Notes: generated by a model not told the origin, from the sequence alone. Shown: positions 31,628-41,114, counted from the stretch's first letter. The stretch: DNA of 44,940 nt from Prochlorococcus sp. AG-409-F19 (GCA_003215795.1 QCJV01000007.1:1-44940); one strand, 5' to 3'. Program-made: numbers and translations.

Positions 31628-32998
31628 ATGGCGCGACCTATCGTCGCCATAATTGGTCGACCTAATGTTGGCAAGTCGACTCTTGTTAATAGGCTATGCC
31701 GTAGTAAAGATGCAATAGTTTATGATCAGCCTGGTGTTACTAGAGACCGTAGTTATCAAAATGGTTTTTGGGGAGACAGGGAGTTTAAATTGGTTGATAC
31801 TGGTGGGCTTGTTTTTGATGATGAGAGTGAATTCCTTCCTGAAATACGTGAACAAGTAAATTTGGCGATGTCAGAAGCTGCAATAGCGTTGGTGATAGTG
31901 GATGGGCAACAAGGGATCACAGCTTCAGATCAGGCGATTGCCGAATGGCTTAGAAATTACAAATGCTCAATTCTTTTGGCTGTTAACAAATGTGAGTCTC
32001 CTGAATTGGGACTTGCTATGGCTGCAGATTTCTGGCAATTAGGACTTGGTGAGCCTTATCCGGTTTCGGCTATTCATGGTGCTGGTACTGGGGACCTTCT
32101 TGACCGCTTAATTGAATTGCTTCCTCCTAAGGATAGGTTTGAAAATGAAGAGAGCCCCATTCAGCTTTCAATCATTGGGAGACCAAATGTAGGCAAGTCA
32201 AGTCTCCTGAATGCAATATGTGGCGAGAATCGAGCAATAGTGAGTCCTATTAGAGGTACGACACGTGACACCATTGACACTTCGCTCATGCGAGAAAATC
32301 AAGTATGGAAATTAATTGATACTGCAGGTATTCGTAGACGTAAAAGTGTTAATTATGGGCCTGAGTTTTTTGGTATTAATCGAAGCTTTAAAGCTATTGA
32401 ACGGAGTGACGTATGTGTTTTGGTTATAGATGCATTGGATGGTGTTACGGAACAAGATCAACGCCTTGCAGGTAGAATTGAAGAAGAAGGAAGAGCTTGT
32501 TTGGTTGTTGTTAATAAGTGGGATGCAGTTGAAAAAGATACATATACGATGTCAGTCATGGAAAAAGAACTGAGATCAAAACTTTATTTTCTAGATTGGG
32601 CTGAGATGTTATTTGTTTCAGCATTGATGAAACAAAGAGTAAACCCTATTTTTCAGTTTGCTTCTTCAGCTGTGGAACAGCATCGGAGAAGAGTCTCTAC
32701 TTCAGTAGTTAATGAAGTAGTTACAGAAGCCTTAAGTTGGCGAAGCCCGCCTACTAGTAGAGGCGGTAGACAGGGTCGTCTTTATTATGCAACTCAAGTA
32801 GCAAGTTCCCCTCCTAGCTTCACTCTTTTTGTAAATGACCCAAAGCTATTTGGTGATTCATATAGAAGATATCTAGAGCGTCAATTAAGAGATGGTCTTG
32901 GCTTTAAAGGTACTCCTATAAAACTTTTTTGGCGAGGAAAGCAACAACGAGAAGCCGAAAGAGATTTGAAACGTCAACAAATTAACTCTTCGACTTAA
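31628..32998 (+). CDS. der: GTPase Der (EngA), ribosome assembly
   Basis: 456 residues with two tandem GTPase domains, the hallmark of Der. Domain 1: G1 GRPNVGKST (8-16), G3 DTGG, G4 NKCE. Domain 2: G1 GRPNVGKSS near 184, DTAG, G4 NKWD. A KH-like C-terminal domain ends in a basic tail ([14 protein letters not shown]). It acts in 50S subunit maturation. The ecfT gene starts three bases after its stop, so the pair is co-transcribed. Confidence 0.97.
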   Translation: MARPIVAIIGRPNVGKSTLVNRLCRSKDAIVYDQPGVTRDRSYQNGFWGDREFKLVDTGGLVFDDESEFLPEIREQVNLAMSEAAIALVIVDGQQGITASDQAIAEWLRNYKCSILLAVNKCESPELGLAMAADFWQLGLGEPYPVSAIHGAGTGDLLDRLIELLPPKDRFENEESPIQLSIIGRPNVGKSSLLNAICGENRAIVSPIRGTTRDTIDTSLMRENQVWKLIDTAGIRRRKSVNYGPEFFGINRSFKAIERSDVCVLVIDALDGVTEQDQRLAGRIEEEGRACLVVVNKWDAVEKDTYTMSVMEKELRSKLYFLDWAEMLFVSALMKQRVNPIFQFASSAVEQHRRRVSTSVVNEVVTEALSWRSPPTSRGGRQGRLYYATQVASSPPSFTLFVNDPKLFGDSYRRYLERQLRDGLGFKGTPIKLFWRGKQQREAERDLKRQQINSST

Positions 32999-33001
32999 GA
33001 G

Positions 33002-33889
33002 ATGGAGCTTTTGAGAAATGTCCCTATAGGACAGTATGTATCTGGAACATCAGGTTGGCTGAGAAATTTGGACCCCAGATTGAAATTCGCATGGGTGTTA
33101 ATGTTTTTGGTGTCGCCAGTACTTGCAGGACCATTTTGGAGAGTAGCTTTAGCCCTTGCTCTTCTGCTAATTACGGTGCTTGGATCCTTGTCTTTAAGGA
33201 TTATTTGGCGGCCTTTCTTGCTTTTAATAATTTTTTCAATTTTGTGTGGTTCTTTAGCAACTTTTTTGCCAACTAATGAAACTGTTTTAGCATTCACAGT
33301 TCGTTCTCCACAAGAACTCCCTGATTTGCTGGTTAAGGGCAGTCATTGGGAAATAATGAAAATAGGTACATTTGCAATAGACAGACGATCGGCTGAATTA
33401 GGTCTCAATACTTCAACATTAATTTTTACTGTTGTCCATAGTGTCAACTTGATGCTCTGTACTACCTCTCCGGAAGATTTGATGTGGACATTGAGATGGT
33501 ATATGAAACCTATTGCGCTATTAGGCTTCCCATTAGATCGGATGAGTTTCCAATTGCTTTTAGCATTACGTTTTATTCCTTTGGTCCAAGAGGAATTTCA
33601 GAATCTTATACGATCGATAATTAATAGAGCTATTAACTTTAAAGAACTTGGATTTAAAAAATCCATTGTCTTAATACTCTCTGTAGGGGAAAGGTTGTTA
33701 TCAAATATTTTATTGAGAGCTGAACAAGGAGCAGAATCTCTGTTGATTAGAAATCATGGAATGATCTTACATCCGGGCTCATTAAAGCCTAAAGGTCTTA
33801 TGAATAGAAAGACTGCTTGTCTTAATTCAATTGCTATTGCTGCACTTCTTATTACTATAATTCTGCGAAAAGAATATGGCGCATTTTGA
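33002..33889 (+). CDS. ecfT: Energy-coupling factor transporter transmembrane protein (EcfT/CbiQ-like)
   Basis: 295 residues. N-terminal LRNLDPRLKFAWVLMFLVSP is typical of EcfT. About five membrane segments. The coupling motif with an A-R-A-type loop is seen as RIRAxG-like ILLRAEQGAESLLIRN near the C-terminus, where EcfT contacts the ATPases. In cyanobacteria this gene is regularly next to der. No S-component gene is here, so the substrate (vitamin or metal) is not readable. Confidence 0.85.
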   Translation: MELLRNVPIGQYVSGTSGWLRNLDPRLKFAWVLMFLVSPVLAGPFWRVALALALLLITVLGSLSLRIIWRPFLLLIIFSILCGSLATFLPTNETVLAFTVRSPQELPDLLVKGSHWEIMKIGTFAIDRRSAELGLNTSTLIFTVVHSVNLMLCTTSPEDLMWTLRWYMKPIALLGFPLDRMSFQLLLALRFIPLVQEEFQNLIRSIINRAINFKELGFKKSIVLILSVGERLLSNILLRAEQGAESLLIRNHGMILHPGSLKPKGLMNRKTACLNSIAIAALLITIILRKEYGAF

Positions 33890-34040
33890 TTCTTGATAAT
33901 CTAATAGTAATGGATTCTTATTTCTGACTTCCAAACTCATTGATTCCTCTAAGGTTCAATATTAGGAATTAATATCATAAATTTATATTTTGATCGGTTC
34001 GAAGTAGTCTATTTGTATATTTATGGCTTTTGTTTGAAAA

Positions 34041-34313
34041 TTGCTTGCAAAATCTGAGTCTTATCTTAATCACCCTAATTTTGGGATGCTTTATTTGCTA
34101 ACCCCTGTTGAAAAGGGCAGAGATATTTATGCAACATTATATGCTCAGAAGATGTTCTTCTTGGTGACTCTTGAGTCTTATGGAGCTGAATTTGAGGCTA
34201 TTCCTTATATGGATGCACGTTACTACGCTGAGATGAATCTTTCACGCTGTAGAAAAAATAGGTCTCTAGATTTAGAGTTTTGGCAAAAATTGTTCAAGCA
34301 GACTTTTATTTAA
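34041..34313 (+). CDS. pipX: PipX, coactivator of NtcA
   Basis: 90 residues from TTG (LLAKSESYLNHPNFGMLYLL). The N-terminal Tudor-like part, with the YLNHPxFG start and TLYAQKMFFLV, is the PipX signature; the C-terminal two helices follow. PipX binds 2-oxoglutarate-bound NtcA to activate nitrogen genes, and is sequestered by PII (GlnB) when 2-oxoglutarate is low. It is followed after 18 bases by pipY, the known PipX-PipY arrangement in cyanobacteria. Confidence 0.94.
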   Translation: MLAKSESYLNHPNFGMLYLLTPVEKGRDIYATLYAQKMFFLVTLESYGAEFEAIPYMDARYYAEMNLSRCRKNRSLDLEFWQKLFKQTFI

Positions 34314-34331
34314 GAGGTTTTTAAAATTGTT

Positions 34332-34958
34332 ATGAATCTGAAAGAATTGCGTAATCATCTGCCAAGCAGAGTAAAAGTTTTAGCAGTTAGTAAAGGACAA
34401 GATATTAGCTCAATTCGGTTACTTGCTTCTAGTGGTCAAATTGATTTTGGAGAAAGTAGAGTCCAAGAGGCATTGCCAAAGGTGGATTTATTAAAAGACC
34501 TAATAGATATTAGATGGCATTTTATTGGAGGTTTGCAAGCCAATAAGGTCAGACAGGTTGTACGTACTTTCGATGTCATACATTCTGTTGACTCTTTGAA
34601 ATTAGCTAAAAGAATTTCAAGAATTGCTGGTGAAGAATGTAAGAAACCAATTGTGATGGCTCAAGTTAAGTTTCGCAATGACCCGAATAAAGGTGGCTTT
34701 AATTCTGAGGATCTTTTAAATTCTTGGAATGAACTTATTGAGCTGCCAAACATTGATTTAGTGGGCCTTATGACTATTGCCCCTCTTTCGTTTGATTTAA
34801 CTCAGAGAAAACTATTATTTAAAGAATGTAGGCTTTTTGCAGATAAGTTGCGATTAGAGGATTGTTCTATGGGAATGAGTGCGGACTGGAAGGAGGCTGT
34901 AGAGAGTGGGGCTACATGGATTAGGTTAGGTACTTCTCTGTTTGGATCAAGATTGTGA
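34332..34958 (+). CDS. pipY: PipY (YggS/PLPBP), pyridoxal phosphate homeostasis protein
   Basis: 208 residues, ATG start. Fold-type III PLP-binding protein. PLP Lys in LAVSKGQDI (K20); IDFGESRVQEALPKVD and WHFIGGLQANK follow; near the C-terminus CSMGMSADWKEAVESGATWI gives the phosphate-binding loop. It holds and balances PLP and amino-acid pools. Adjacency to pipX is conserved and functional in cyanobacteria. The family is often about 220-230 residues; this one is a little short at the N-terminus. Confidence 0.94.
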   Translation: MNLKELRNHLPSRVKVLAVSKGQDISSIRLLASSGQIDFGESRVQEALPKVDLLKDLIDIRWHFIGGLQANKVRQVVRTFDVIHSVDSLKLAKRISRIAGEECKKPIVMAQVKFRNDPNKGGFNSEDLLNSWNELIELPNIDLVGLMTIAPLSFDLTQRKLLFKECRLFADKLRLEDCSMGMSADWKEAVESGATWIRLGTSLFGSRL

Positions 34959-35126
34959 TTTCAATTGCGGCGAGATATCAATAAACCCAATTGAAAACCT
35001 TGCCCGTATCTTAAAATAACGCTATTTAGGTAATTAAGGAATATATTTATTCTTCTTTCAAGGGGGAGACTCTTGAAGCTCGGTTTTAACCGAAACAGCT
35101 CAAAATCATTCAGAGAGGATTATCAG

Positions 35127-35702
35127 GTGTCGCTTATTTCACGTCTTAGAGCCGTTGTTGCTGGTGATGATTATCTAGACGGTGACTTCGATGAGCTTGA
35201 CTATGGAATGGCAGATGATTTTGATGATGAGAATAACTCAGGAGGGAATTATTCAAGTGGTCTTGCATCGCGTTCTTCTAATCCTTTCGACAAAAGAGGG
35301 ACCTCTTCTAACGTGATAGGGATGCCTGGGATTGCAACTGCGACAGCAGAGGTAAGCCTAATGGAGCCAAGAAGTTTTGATGAAATGCCCCAAGCAATTC
35401 AGGCTTTGAGAGAAAGGAAAACGGTGATTTTGAATTTGACAATGATGGAACCTGACCAGGCACAAAGAGCGGTTGATTTTGTAGCAGGGGGTACTTTTGC
35501 AATTGATGGCCATCAAGAACGTGTAGGAGAAAGCATTTTCCTTTTTGCACCTAGTTGTGTAAAGGTAACAAATTCATTCCAAGAGGAGCCTTCTCCTTCT
35601 AGCGTTATGAACAAAGATCCTGAAACCAGTACCACTGAAACAGTTAGAGCACCTGAACCAGCCTGGGGTGCTAATAGCACTTCTATGACATCAGTGATCT
35701 AA
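35127..35702 (+). CDS. sepF: SepF, FtsZ-ring assembly protein
   Basis: 191 residues from GTG 35127, giving the usual start [20 protein letters not shown], an amphipathic membrane-targeting helix, with AGAGGA seven bases upstream. The frame stays open to a TTG at 35073 with its own strong AGGGGGAG, four bases upstream; that would add 18 residues. I prefer the inner start by family comparison. The linker is acidic and serine-rich; the conserved SepF core ([20 protein letters not shown] to [14 protein letters not shown]) is present. It bundles FtsZ and links it to the membrane. proC follows in 10 bases. Confidence 0.92.
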   Translation: MSLISRLRAVVAGDDYLDGDFDELDYGMADDFDDENNSGGNYSSGLASRSSNPFDKRGTSSNVIGMPGIATATAEVSLMEPRSFDEMPQAIQALRERKTVILNLTMMEPDQAQRAVDFVAGGTFAIDGHQERVGESIFLFAPSCVKVTNSFQEEPSPSSVMNKDPETSTTETVRAPEPAWGANSTSMTSVI

Positions 35703-35712
35703 TTCTTTTAAA

Positions 35713-36540
35713 GTGACCTTGTCTCTTGGTGTAATTGGTTTAGGAAGAATGGCTCAGCTTATTCTTAGGAGTTTGTTTGAGGCAGGTCAATTTAAATCGG
35801 AAGATGTGATTGGAGTTGTTGGACATCCAAGGAGTATCAAAAGTGCAGCTAAATATTTCTCGACTAATTTTGATATTGTTGATGCAAAGGACTCGAAGGC
35901 AACCCAAGTTTGGGATTTGCCAGTGAAGCTTTTAGCTGTGAAGCCACAACAGTTAAGTCAGATTAAAGAAAATTGCACCTCGCTAATTCAATCAGCATCT
36001 GATCAAAAGCCTTTGTTGATTTCTATTCTTGCTGGAGTGAAGTTGGATAGATTGCAAACATTGTTTCCTTCTCATGCTTGTGTTAGAGCTGTTCCTAATA
36101 CCCCTGCTCTTGTAGGTTCAGGAGTAACAGGACTGGCTTGGGGTGATGATGTCTCAGCAAACCAGCAAAAATTAGTTTTGGAATTTTTTCATCCAATTAG
36201 TAAGGTATATGAATTACCTGAAGAACAATTAGATGCTTTTCTAGCTTTAACTTCTTCTGGACCGGCATATCTAGCTCTTGTCTCAGAAGCACTAGCTGAT
36301 GGTGCTGTGGCAGCAGGGTTGCCACGTAATTTATCTAACACCTTGACACATGCAACTATAGAAGGAACAGTGCGATTGCTTAAGGAAAAAGAGTTGCACC
36401 CAGGTCAGTTAAAAGACATGGTTGCATCACCTGCTGGAACGACTATTAGGGCCTTGCGTCATCTCGAAAAAGAAGGTGTTCGCTCAGCTTTGATCGAGGC
36501 TGTTGTTTTGGCTGCTAAGAGAAGTAGGGAGCTCTCCTAG
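35713..36540 (+). CDS. proC: Pyrroline-5-carboxylate reductase
   Basis: 275 residues from GTG (or the TTG six bases later). Last step of proline synthesis: NADPH reduction of pyrroline-5-carboxylate. The Rossmann motif GLGRMAQ is at the N-terminus, VKPQQL and SILAGVKLDRL follow, and the C-terminal signature ALTSSGPAYLALVSEALADG with LKDMVASPAGTTIRAL is intact. It is the last gene in the co-oriented run from der; the next gene converges on it 11 bases away. Confidence 0.96.
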   Translation: MTLSLGVIGLGRMAQLILRSLFEAGQFKSEDVIGVVGHPRSIKSAAKYFSTNFDIVDAKDSKATQVWDLPVKLLAVKPQQLSQIKENCTSLIQSASDQKPLLISILAGVKLDRLQTLFPSHACVRAVPNTPALVGSGVTGLAWGDDVSANQQKLVLEFFHPISKVYELPEEQLDAFLALTSSGPAYLALVSEALADGAVAAGLPRNLSNTLTHATIEGTVRLLKEKELHPGQLKDMVASPAGTTIRALRHLEKEGVRSALIEAVVLAAKRSRELS

Positions 36541-36551
36541 AGTCAAGGATC

Positions 36552-37709
36552 CTAAAGGAGTTTCTTGTAAAGACACTCAAGGGAATTAATATTGTTTTTA
36601 AGTGTATATTGCGCAAGCACTCTTAGTCTGGCCTTTCTGCCTAGCTGAGAAGTTAAGGACTGGTGCTCTCTTAGGACTGGCAGAAGAGTTCTCAGTTGAG
36701 ATGTAACATTTTCTGTGCTTAGGGTGATTCCTGCTCCATTCTTGAGGACTTCTCCATCTGCGCCTGCATCAGTAGCTATACATGCTGTCCCTGTAGCCAT
36801 TGCCTCTAGTAAGGCTATTGAAAGCCCTTCAACTAAGCTTGGAAGAATAAAAACCTCAGCACATTTGAGAAGAGCGACTCTGGTTTTTAAATCTGCTTCA
36901 TAACCCCACCAGAGGATCTCACACTCATCAGTTGATAAAAAATTGTTTTCTAGCGTTGGCCTTAAAGGGCCATCTCCAACTATAACAAGTTGACATCCAT
37001 TGGTATTGATTGATTTCCAGGCCTTTAGAAGAGCTTCAACATTTTTCTCTGTAGCAATCCTTCCCATGTATAAAAAGACTCTTTTGCGACCGAGCCTTTT
37101 TTGAACTCTTTTCTCTTCTGTCCCTATGGATTTTTCAGACTTAGGTGTCCATAGATTTGTGTCAACTCCATTAGGAATGATTTCTATTCTTGTTTCTTTG
37201 ACTCCTAGCTTGTTAAGCACATCAGCTTGTATTTCCGAGAAAACTATCACTTTGTCGAAGCGAGCGAGAGACGGTGCATATAGTTGATAGGTGAGTTGTT
37301 GAGTACTAGCTGAAAGACTTCTAATTTTTGAATCAAAAGGTGGGTGAAATGTTGCTAGTAGGGGTACCTGGATTTGCTGACAGAGATCAGGCAGTCTAAA
37401 GTCAAGAGGAGAAAGCGTAAGACTTGCATGAACAAGGTCTGGTTTTAATCTTTCTAAAGACTCTCTCAGTTCACGCTGGGCCCTTGGAGAAGGGATTGTG
37501 TAAACCTGAGACTTGATGAGATATGGGAGACTGACATCAGGATCATTTGCCAAAAGGGATGTTTTTGAAATGTCAGAGTCACTTGGGTTGTCAAAATGAA
37601 TAAAACTTACTTGATGTCCCCTTTCTTTTAATTCTCTAGTAGTGCTTAAGCCATAGCTGACATTTCCACAAAACGGTGATTTTTTACCAAGCCAGGCTAT
37701 ATGTGCCAC
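36552..37709 (-). CDS. Glycosyltransferase family 4
   Basis: 385 residues, ATG start. GT-B fold: N-terminal KKSPFCGNVSYGLSTTRELK, acceptor side; ATFHPP; FSEIQADVLNKLGV; IIPNGVDTNLW. Donor-side YMGRIATEKNVEALLKAW, then GDGPLR and EVFILPSLVEGLSIALLEAM with the E-x7-E motif (E in LVEG, E in LLEA), characteristic of GT4. No signal or membrane segment. It may be a lipid glycosyltransferase, since many cyanobacterial GT4 enzymes are, but this is a guess. It sits next to recO in opposite orientation to proC. Confidence 0.9.
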   Translation of the reverse strand: MAHIAWLGKKSPFCGNVSYGLSTTRELKERGHQVSFIHFDNPSDSDISKTSLLANDPDVSLPYLIKSQVYTIPSPRAQRELRESLERLKPDLVHASLTLSPLDFRLPDLCQQIQVPLLATFHPPFDSKIRSLSASTQQLTYQLYAPSLARFDKVIVFSEIQADVLNKLGVKETRIEIIPNGVDTNLWTPKSEKSIGTEEKRVQKRLGRKRVFLYMGRIATEKNVEALLKAWKSINTNGCQLVIVGDGPLRPTLENNFLSTDECEILWWGYEADLKTRVALLKCAEVFILPSLVEGLSIALLEAMATGTACIATDAGADGEVLKNGAGITLSTENVTSQLRTLLPVLREHQSLTSQLGRKARLRVLAQYTLKNNINSLECLYKKLL

Positions 37710-37769
37710 CTGAAGATTGTTTTTTGAACTTCTAGAATGCTAGCTGGTGTTAAGGCGATCAATTAATAG

Positions 37770-38567
37770 TTATTCCATCCCTAAAGAATTGTTGTTTAAG
37801 TATGAGGCTTTCAGTATTCCAAAGGAGTTGACATTTTTTTTGAGGTTTGCATTGATCCAAGCTTCTAATAATTTAAGCAATTTAAGCCAAACTTCTAAAG
37901 GACCTAGAATTTGCCCTGACTCTTTTTTGCGTGGTAGATGTGGCTTCAGCAGACGTTGAAGAAGGGCGAGCTCTGAAGCATTCAAAGTAAGTTTTGAATT
38001 ATCGATTTTATCGACTGCAAAACCTTCATCTTCTATAAGGCTACAGCTCCAGTCCCAGTTCCCAATAGGAGGTTCTAGCCTTTTACCGCTTCGGCAACAT
38101 TTATGAAGTGGTAAACCATAGCCACCAAGAGCAAGTAAATGAATACATGCTTGGACACAAGTAGCCAGAATTTCCAAGGATTCAATTTTGGGCTTTTGTA
38201 ATCGCTCAAGGTGGATCAAAATCGCTTCAAGTATCTCAGGCTGTGGATCATTTGCTCCTACCAGTAACATCGATAACTCAATTAATGATTGAGCTGTTGC
38301 CAGAGTTTCTAGTTTTTCTCCTAAATTGCTAAAGCTTTTAATAACTTTAATTTGTCTTGCTCTTGGAAAATTGCTTTTTCCTCCCAGTTGAATCTCTAGA
38401 AAAGTCAGTGCAGAGGTAGCAGCAAGTTTACTTTTTGGGCGTCTAGCACCTGGCACTGCAAGGCGAAGAAGTCCTTCTTCATGGCTCAGAATAGTTAACA
38501 GTCGATCATTCTCTCCCAACGGCCCTACCTTTAAAGCAAGACCTTTAACTCTCCTGTTAAGACTCAC
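37770..38567 (-). CDS. recO: DNA repair protein RecO
   Basis: 265 residues from GTG overlapping the deoC stop by four bases (GTGA). An N-terminal OB fold (RRVKGLALKVGPLGENDRLL) and VPGARRPKSKLAA lead to the helical C-terminal part. The zinc-ribbon region shows only CCRSGKR and CSL, so the family's four cysteines look incomplete, as in several cyanobacteria. RecO loads RecA on SSB-coated DNA with RecR. Order deoC-recO in one unit with hpf. Confidence 0.9.
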   Translation of the reverse strand: MSLNRRVKGLALKVGPLGENDRLLTILSHEEGLLRLAVPGARRPKSKLAATSALTFLEIQLGGKSNFPRARQIKVIKSFSNLGEKLETLATAQSLIELSMLLVGANDPQPEILEAILIHLERLQKPKIESLEILATCVQACIHLLALGGYGLPLHKCCRSGKRLEPPIGNWDWSCSLIEDEGFAVDKIDNSKLTLNASELALLQRLLKPHLPRKKESGQILGPLEVWLKLLKLLEAWINANLKKNVNSFGILKASYLNNNSLGME

Positions 38568-39253
38568 TTGTAATTAGATGACAGTCTGAATTCTTTCATT
38601 ATCTCTGATCCTACTGAGGTGCCAATTGAAGATACCCCAGCATCTATGAGGGCTAATACCAGAGTAATCTCTTTGATCCCACCCGCAGCTTTAATGGAAC
38701 ATCGATTTCTTGTTAGCTTAATTATTTGATTGATATGACTATGAGTAATGACTGGACCAAAGCCATTGCCAGTTTGAATGCCTCTTGCACCCGAATCTAT
38801 ACATGCGTCTATAGCTATCTGAAGCTTTTCCTGTGGAAGCTTCATTGTGTCAAGGATCACTCTGAAAGGGAGACCAACGGAATCTATTGTTGAGAGCTCT
38901 TCGGCAAAGTCTTCTATTGCACCTTCATGAAGCTTCAGAAAATTAGGTACTAAATCAAGTTCATCGGCTCCATTCTCAGCAGCCCACTCAGCTTCAGACT
39001 TCTTTATTGAGCCAGGATTATTGCCGAAAGGGAAATCTATGACAGCAATAAGCTTAGTGATTTTATTTTTTCCAAGGCGTTCTCTTGCTGCTGGAATACG
39101 TATGAGATTTGTGCACAAACCTGCAAAATTAAAATGATTGCAAGCATCACAGATCTGATTTAATGAATCTAATCTTAAATGAGGTTCTAGTGCCGCCTGA
39201 TGAATAAAGGAAGAAATTTCATTTGGATTAGCTTTCCTTGCTTCGGATGGCAT
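38564..39253 (-). CDS. deoC: Deoxyribose-phosphate aldolase
   Basis: 229 residues, ATG overlapping the hpf stop by one base (TAATG). Class I aldolase, TIM barrel; splits deoxyribose 5-phosphate to glyceraldehyde 3-phosphate and acetaldehyde. LIAVIDFPFGNN, ELDLVPNF and VILDTMKL are present. The Schiff-base Lys is in SIKAAGGIKE (K188 by count approximate). It joins hpf and recO in one leftward operon. Confidence 0.93.
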   Translation of the reverse strand: MPSEARKANPNEISSFIHQAALEPHLRLDSLNQICDACNHFNFAGLCTNLIRIPAARERLGKNKITKLIAVIDFPFGNNPGSIKKSEAEWAAENGADELDLVPNFLKLHEGAIEDFAEELSTIDSVGLPFRVILDTMKLPQEKLQIAIDACIDSGARGIQTGNGFGPVITHSHINQIIKLTRNRCSIKAAGGIKEITLVLALIDAGVSSIGTSVGSEIMKEFRLSSNYK

Positions 39254-39840
39254 TAGTCCTTGGCCTGGATGAGACCATAGCCGCCATGCTTTCGTCTATA
39301 GATCACTTGTAACTGCTTACTTTTTATTTCTTGAAAGAAATAAAAATCGTGGTCTATTAGATCAAGTTGATGTCGTGCTTGATCAATGCTCATTGGTGGC
39401 ATTGGAAAGTATTTACGGCGAATCCCAGGATCAGGTAACCTAGCCTCCTTACCCTCTAATAAGGAACTTTCAATAGATTTTTCCTCTAAGACTTCTTCTG
39501 TAGTAGGAGTTGATGATGCGCTATGACCATGACTGTGATGGTGGTCGCTATGCCTTTCCTTGTACCTTTTCAATTGCCTACAAAGCTTATTTGCTACAAG
39601 GTCAATGCTTGCATAAAGATTTTGACTACGTTCTTGTGCTCGAATGACTGTGCCATTAGCAAAAACAGTAACCTCAGCAGTTTGTTGTGGAACCCTTGGA
39701 TTCTTTGCTACTGATAGGTGTACATCCGCTTCTTTTACCAAGTCCCCAAAGTGATGAATTGCTTTTTCAAGTTTGGATTGTGTGTATTCACGCAATGCTG
39801 GAGTTAGCTCAAGATTTCGCCCATGAATCAACAATTTCAT
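39253..39840 (-). CDS. hpf: Long-form ribosome hibernation-promoting factor (LrtA/HPF)
   Basis: 195 residues, ATG start. The N-terminal ~110 residues (KLLIHGRNLELTPALREYTQ, then VHLSVAKNPRVPQQTAEVTV) are the S30AE ribosome-binding domain. A His-rich linker (SDHHHSHGHSAS) precedes the C-terminal dimerisation domain (MSIDQARHQLDLIDHDFYFF, VIYRRKHGGYGLI). Long-form HPF joins 70S ribosomes to inactive 100S dimers in darkness or starvation; in cyanobacteria the gene is called lrtA, light-repressed. It is divergent from lipB, 27 bases apart. Confidence 0.96.
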   Translation of the reverse strand: MKLLIHGRNLELTPALREYTQSKLEKAIHHFGDLVKEADVHLSVAKNPRVPQQTAEVTVFANGTVIRAQERSQNLYASIDLVANKLCRQLKRYKERHSDHHHSHGHSASSTPTTEEVLEEKSIESSLLEGKEARLPDPGIRRKYFPMPPMSIDQARHQLDLIDHDFYFFQEIKSKQLQVIYRRKHGGYGLIQAKD

Positions 39841-39866
39841 GTTTACTTATCAGTATCTAGGAAGAT

Positions 39867-40544
39867 ATGCATAATTTAGCTAAAAATGATTTACTCGAAG
39901 AAGGTTCATCTACGATTCTTTTTGAACCAAGGGAATTAATTGATTTTCAGATTGCATGGAATTGGCAGAAAGATTGGCAAAAGAAACTTTTCACAGGGCA
40001 AACTCAAGATCAGGCTATTTGGATGCTAGAGCATTCTAGTTGCTATACCCTTGGGAGGAGTGCTACCACAGAAAATCTGCTTTTTGATATAGAGAACCCA
40101 CCTTTTGAGCTTTTTCGAATTGATCGAGGAGGGGAAGTCACTCATCATGTTCCAGGGCAATTAGTTGTCTATTTGGTTTTGGATCTGGGCCGATATAAAA
40201 CAGACTTGAACTGGTACTTAAGGCAATTAGAGAATGTGTTAATTGATGTTCTTGATGGGATCGGGCTAACTGGTTACAGGATTAATGGAATGACCGGTGT
40301 TTGGTGCAATAACGAGAAAGTTGGCTCGATTGGGATTAGTTGTCGTAGATGGATTACTCAACATGGCATGTCATTAAACGTAGATTGCGACCTTTCCGGC
40401 TTTAATAATATTGTCCCTTGCGGACTACACGATTACCCAACAGGGTGCCTTAAAAAATGGTGCCCTGATTTAAAAATGGAAGAAGTTCGTCTCTTAATGA
40501 AGAAATGCTTGTTAAAGCGTTTCGGATTGTTATGGACCTATTAA
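39867..40544 (+). CDS. lipB: Octanoyl-ACP:protein N-octanoyltransferase LipB
   Basis: 225 residues, ATG start. Transfers octanoyl from ACP to lipoyl domains. RGGEVTHHVPGQLVVYLVLDL is the family signature; the lysine of EKVGSIGI and the cysteine of VPCGLHDYP are the catalytic pair. Length normal. Transcribed toward the small-RNA genes. Confidence 0.96.
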   Translation: MHNLAKNDLLEEGSSTILFEPRELIDFQIAWNWQKDWQKKLFTGQTQDQAIWMLEHSSCYTLGRSATTENLLFDIENPPFELFRIDRGGEVTHHVPGQLVVYLVLDLGRYKTDLNWYLRQLENVLIDVLDGIGLTGYRINGMTGVWCNNEKVGSIGISCRRWITQHGMSLNVDCDLSGFNNIVPCGLHDYPTGCLKKWCPDLKMEEVRLLMKKCLLKRFGLLWTY

Positions 40545-40825
40545 ACAAAACTTCTAGAAGCGATAAGAATTAGTCATTGGAAAAGAAATTTCTTATTTTA
40601 ATTTTTGGGATATGGGCTTTGACATTGCAGGGAGAATCAACCAAGCGGGTGCTAAAAAAGGCTTAGCACATGCAATTTGGATCCCAGCGTCAGGATCAAG
40701 AGATGCATAAAACTCGCCAAAAGTCTTTATGGCAATTTGATCATCAATTTATTTTGTTTGCTTCAAAATCACCATTTGTCTTATTGAAAATGACAAAAGG
40801 CACTTAACAGGAGTAGAAAAGATAA
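40545..40825. other. Intergenic stretch between lipB and the small-RNA genes
   Basis: No confident gene. A 32-codon plus frame at 40612-40710 (MGFDIAGRINQAGAKKGLAH and 12 more) has no recognisable ribosome-binding site. A weak hairpin (TTTGTC 40775-40780 with GACAAA 40792-40797) is present. The promoter of the first small RNA must lie near the right end: TTGAAA (40784-40789) is a possible -35, but no good -10 is spaced from it. Confidence 0.4.
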
Positions 40826-40882
40826 GGACACTCCTCACATAATTGTCCAATAGAGCGCTGCTAGTTAAGGGCGCTCTTTTTC
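40826..40882 (+). ncRNA. Yfr10-like small RNA, copy 1
   Basis: GGAC (40826-40829) pairs with GTCC (40844-40847), presenting ACTCCTCACATAATT in the loop. ACTCCTCACA (40830-40839) is the conserved Yfr1/Yfr10 motif of picocyanobacteria. It is followed by a Rho-independent terminator: AGAGCGC (40852-40858) pairs with GCGCTCT (40871-40877), then a T run. It differs from Yfr1, where the motif is single-stranded between two hairpins and the gene sits between guaB and trxA. The 5' end is inferred from the stem. Confidence 0.75.
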
Positions 40883-40980
40883 TTGTCTGATTTTTTCAAG
40901 ACCTACAACTGGCACATGTGACAGTTTTGAGTGTTTTTAGATGATTTCTCGCGCTTTTAAAGAATATGTGGCATATTTCC

Positions 40981-41072
40981 GTTGTGAGGAGTTGAGATCC
41001 TCCAGCAGTGGAAACTAGGAAACACTTGCTTAAGATCTCCAAAAGGACCTGTCTTCGGGCAGGTTTTTTTGT
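40981..41072 (+). ncRNA. Yfr2-family (CyR1) small RNA
   Basis: An 5' stem GAGGA/TCCTC (40986-40990, 40998-41002) is followed by a second hairpin whose loop contains GGAAACTAGGAAACA, the Yfr2/CyR1 signature with two GGAAAC repeats. A UUCG-capped terminator follows: ACCTGTC-TTCG-GGCAGGT (41047-41064) then seven or more T. A possible -10 (CATATT, 40972-40977) lies upstream. The 5' part contains TGTGAGGAGT (40983-40992), the exact reverse complement of the motif in the two flanking RNAs. Confidence 0.85.
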
Positions 41073-41114
41073 GTCTTGATGAGAAATGTCTCAATAGAAA
41101 TCATCCTCAATCGC

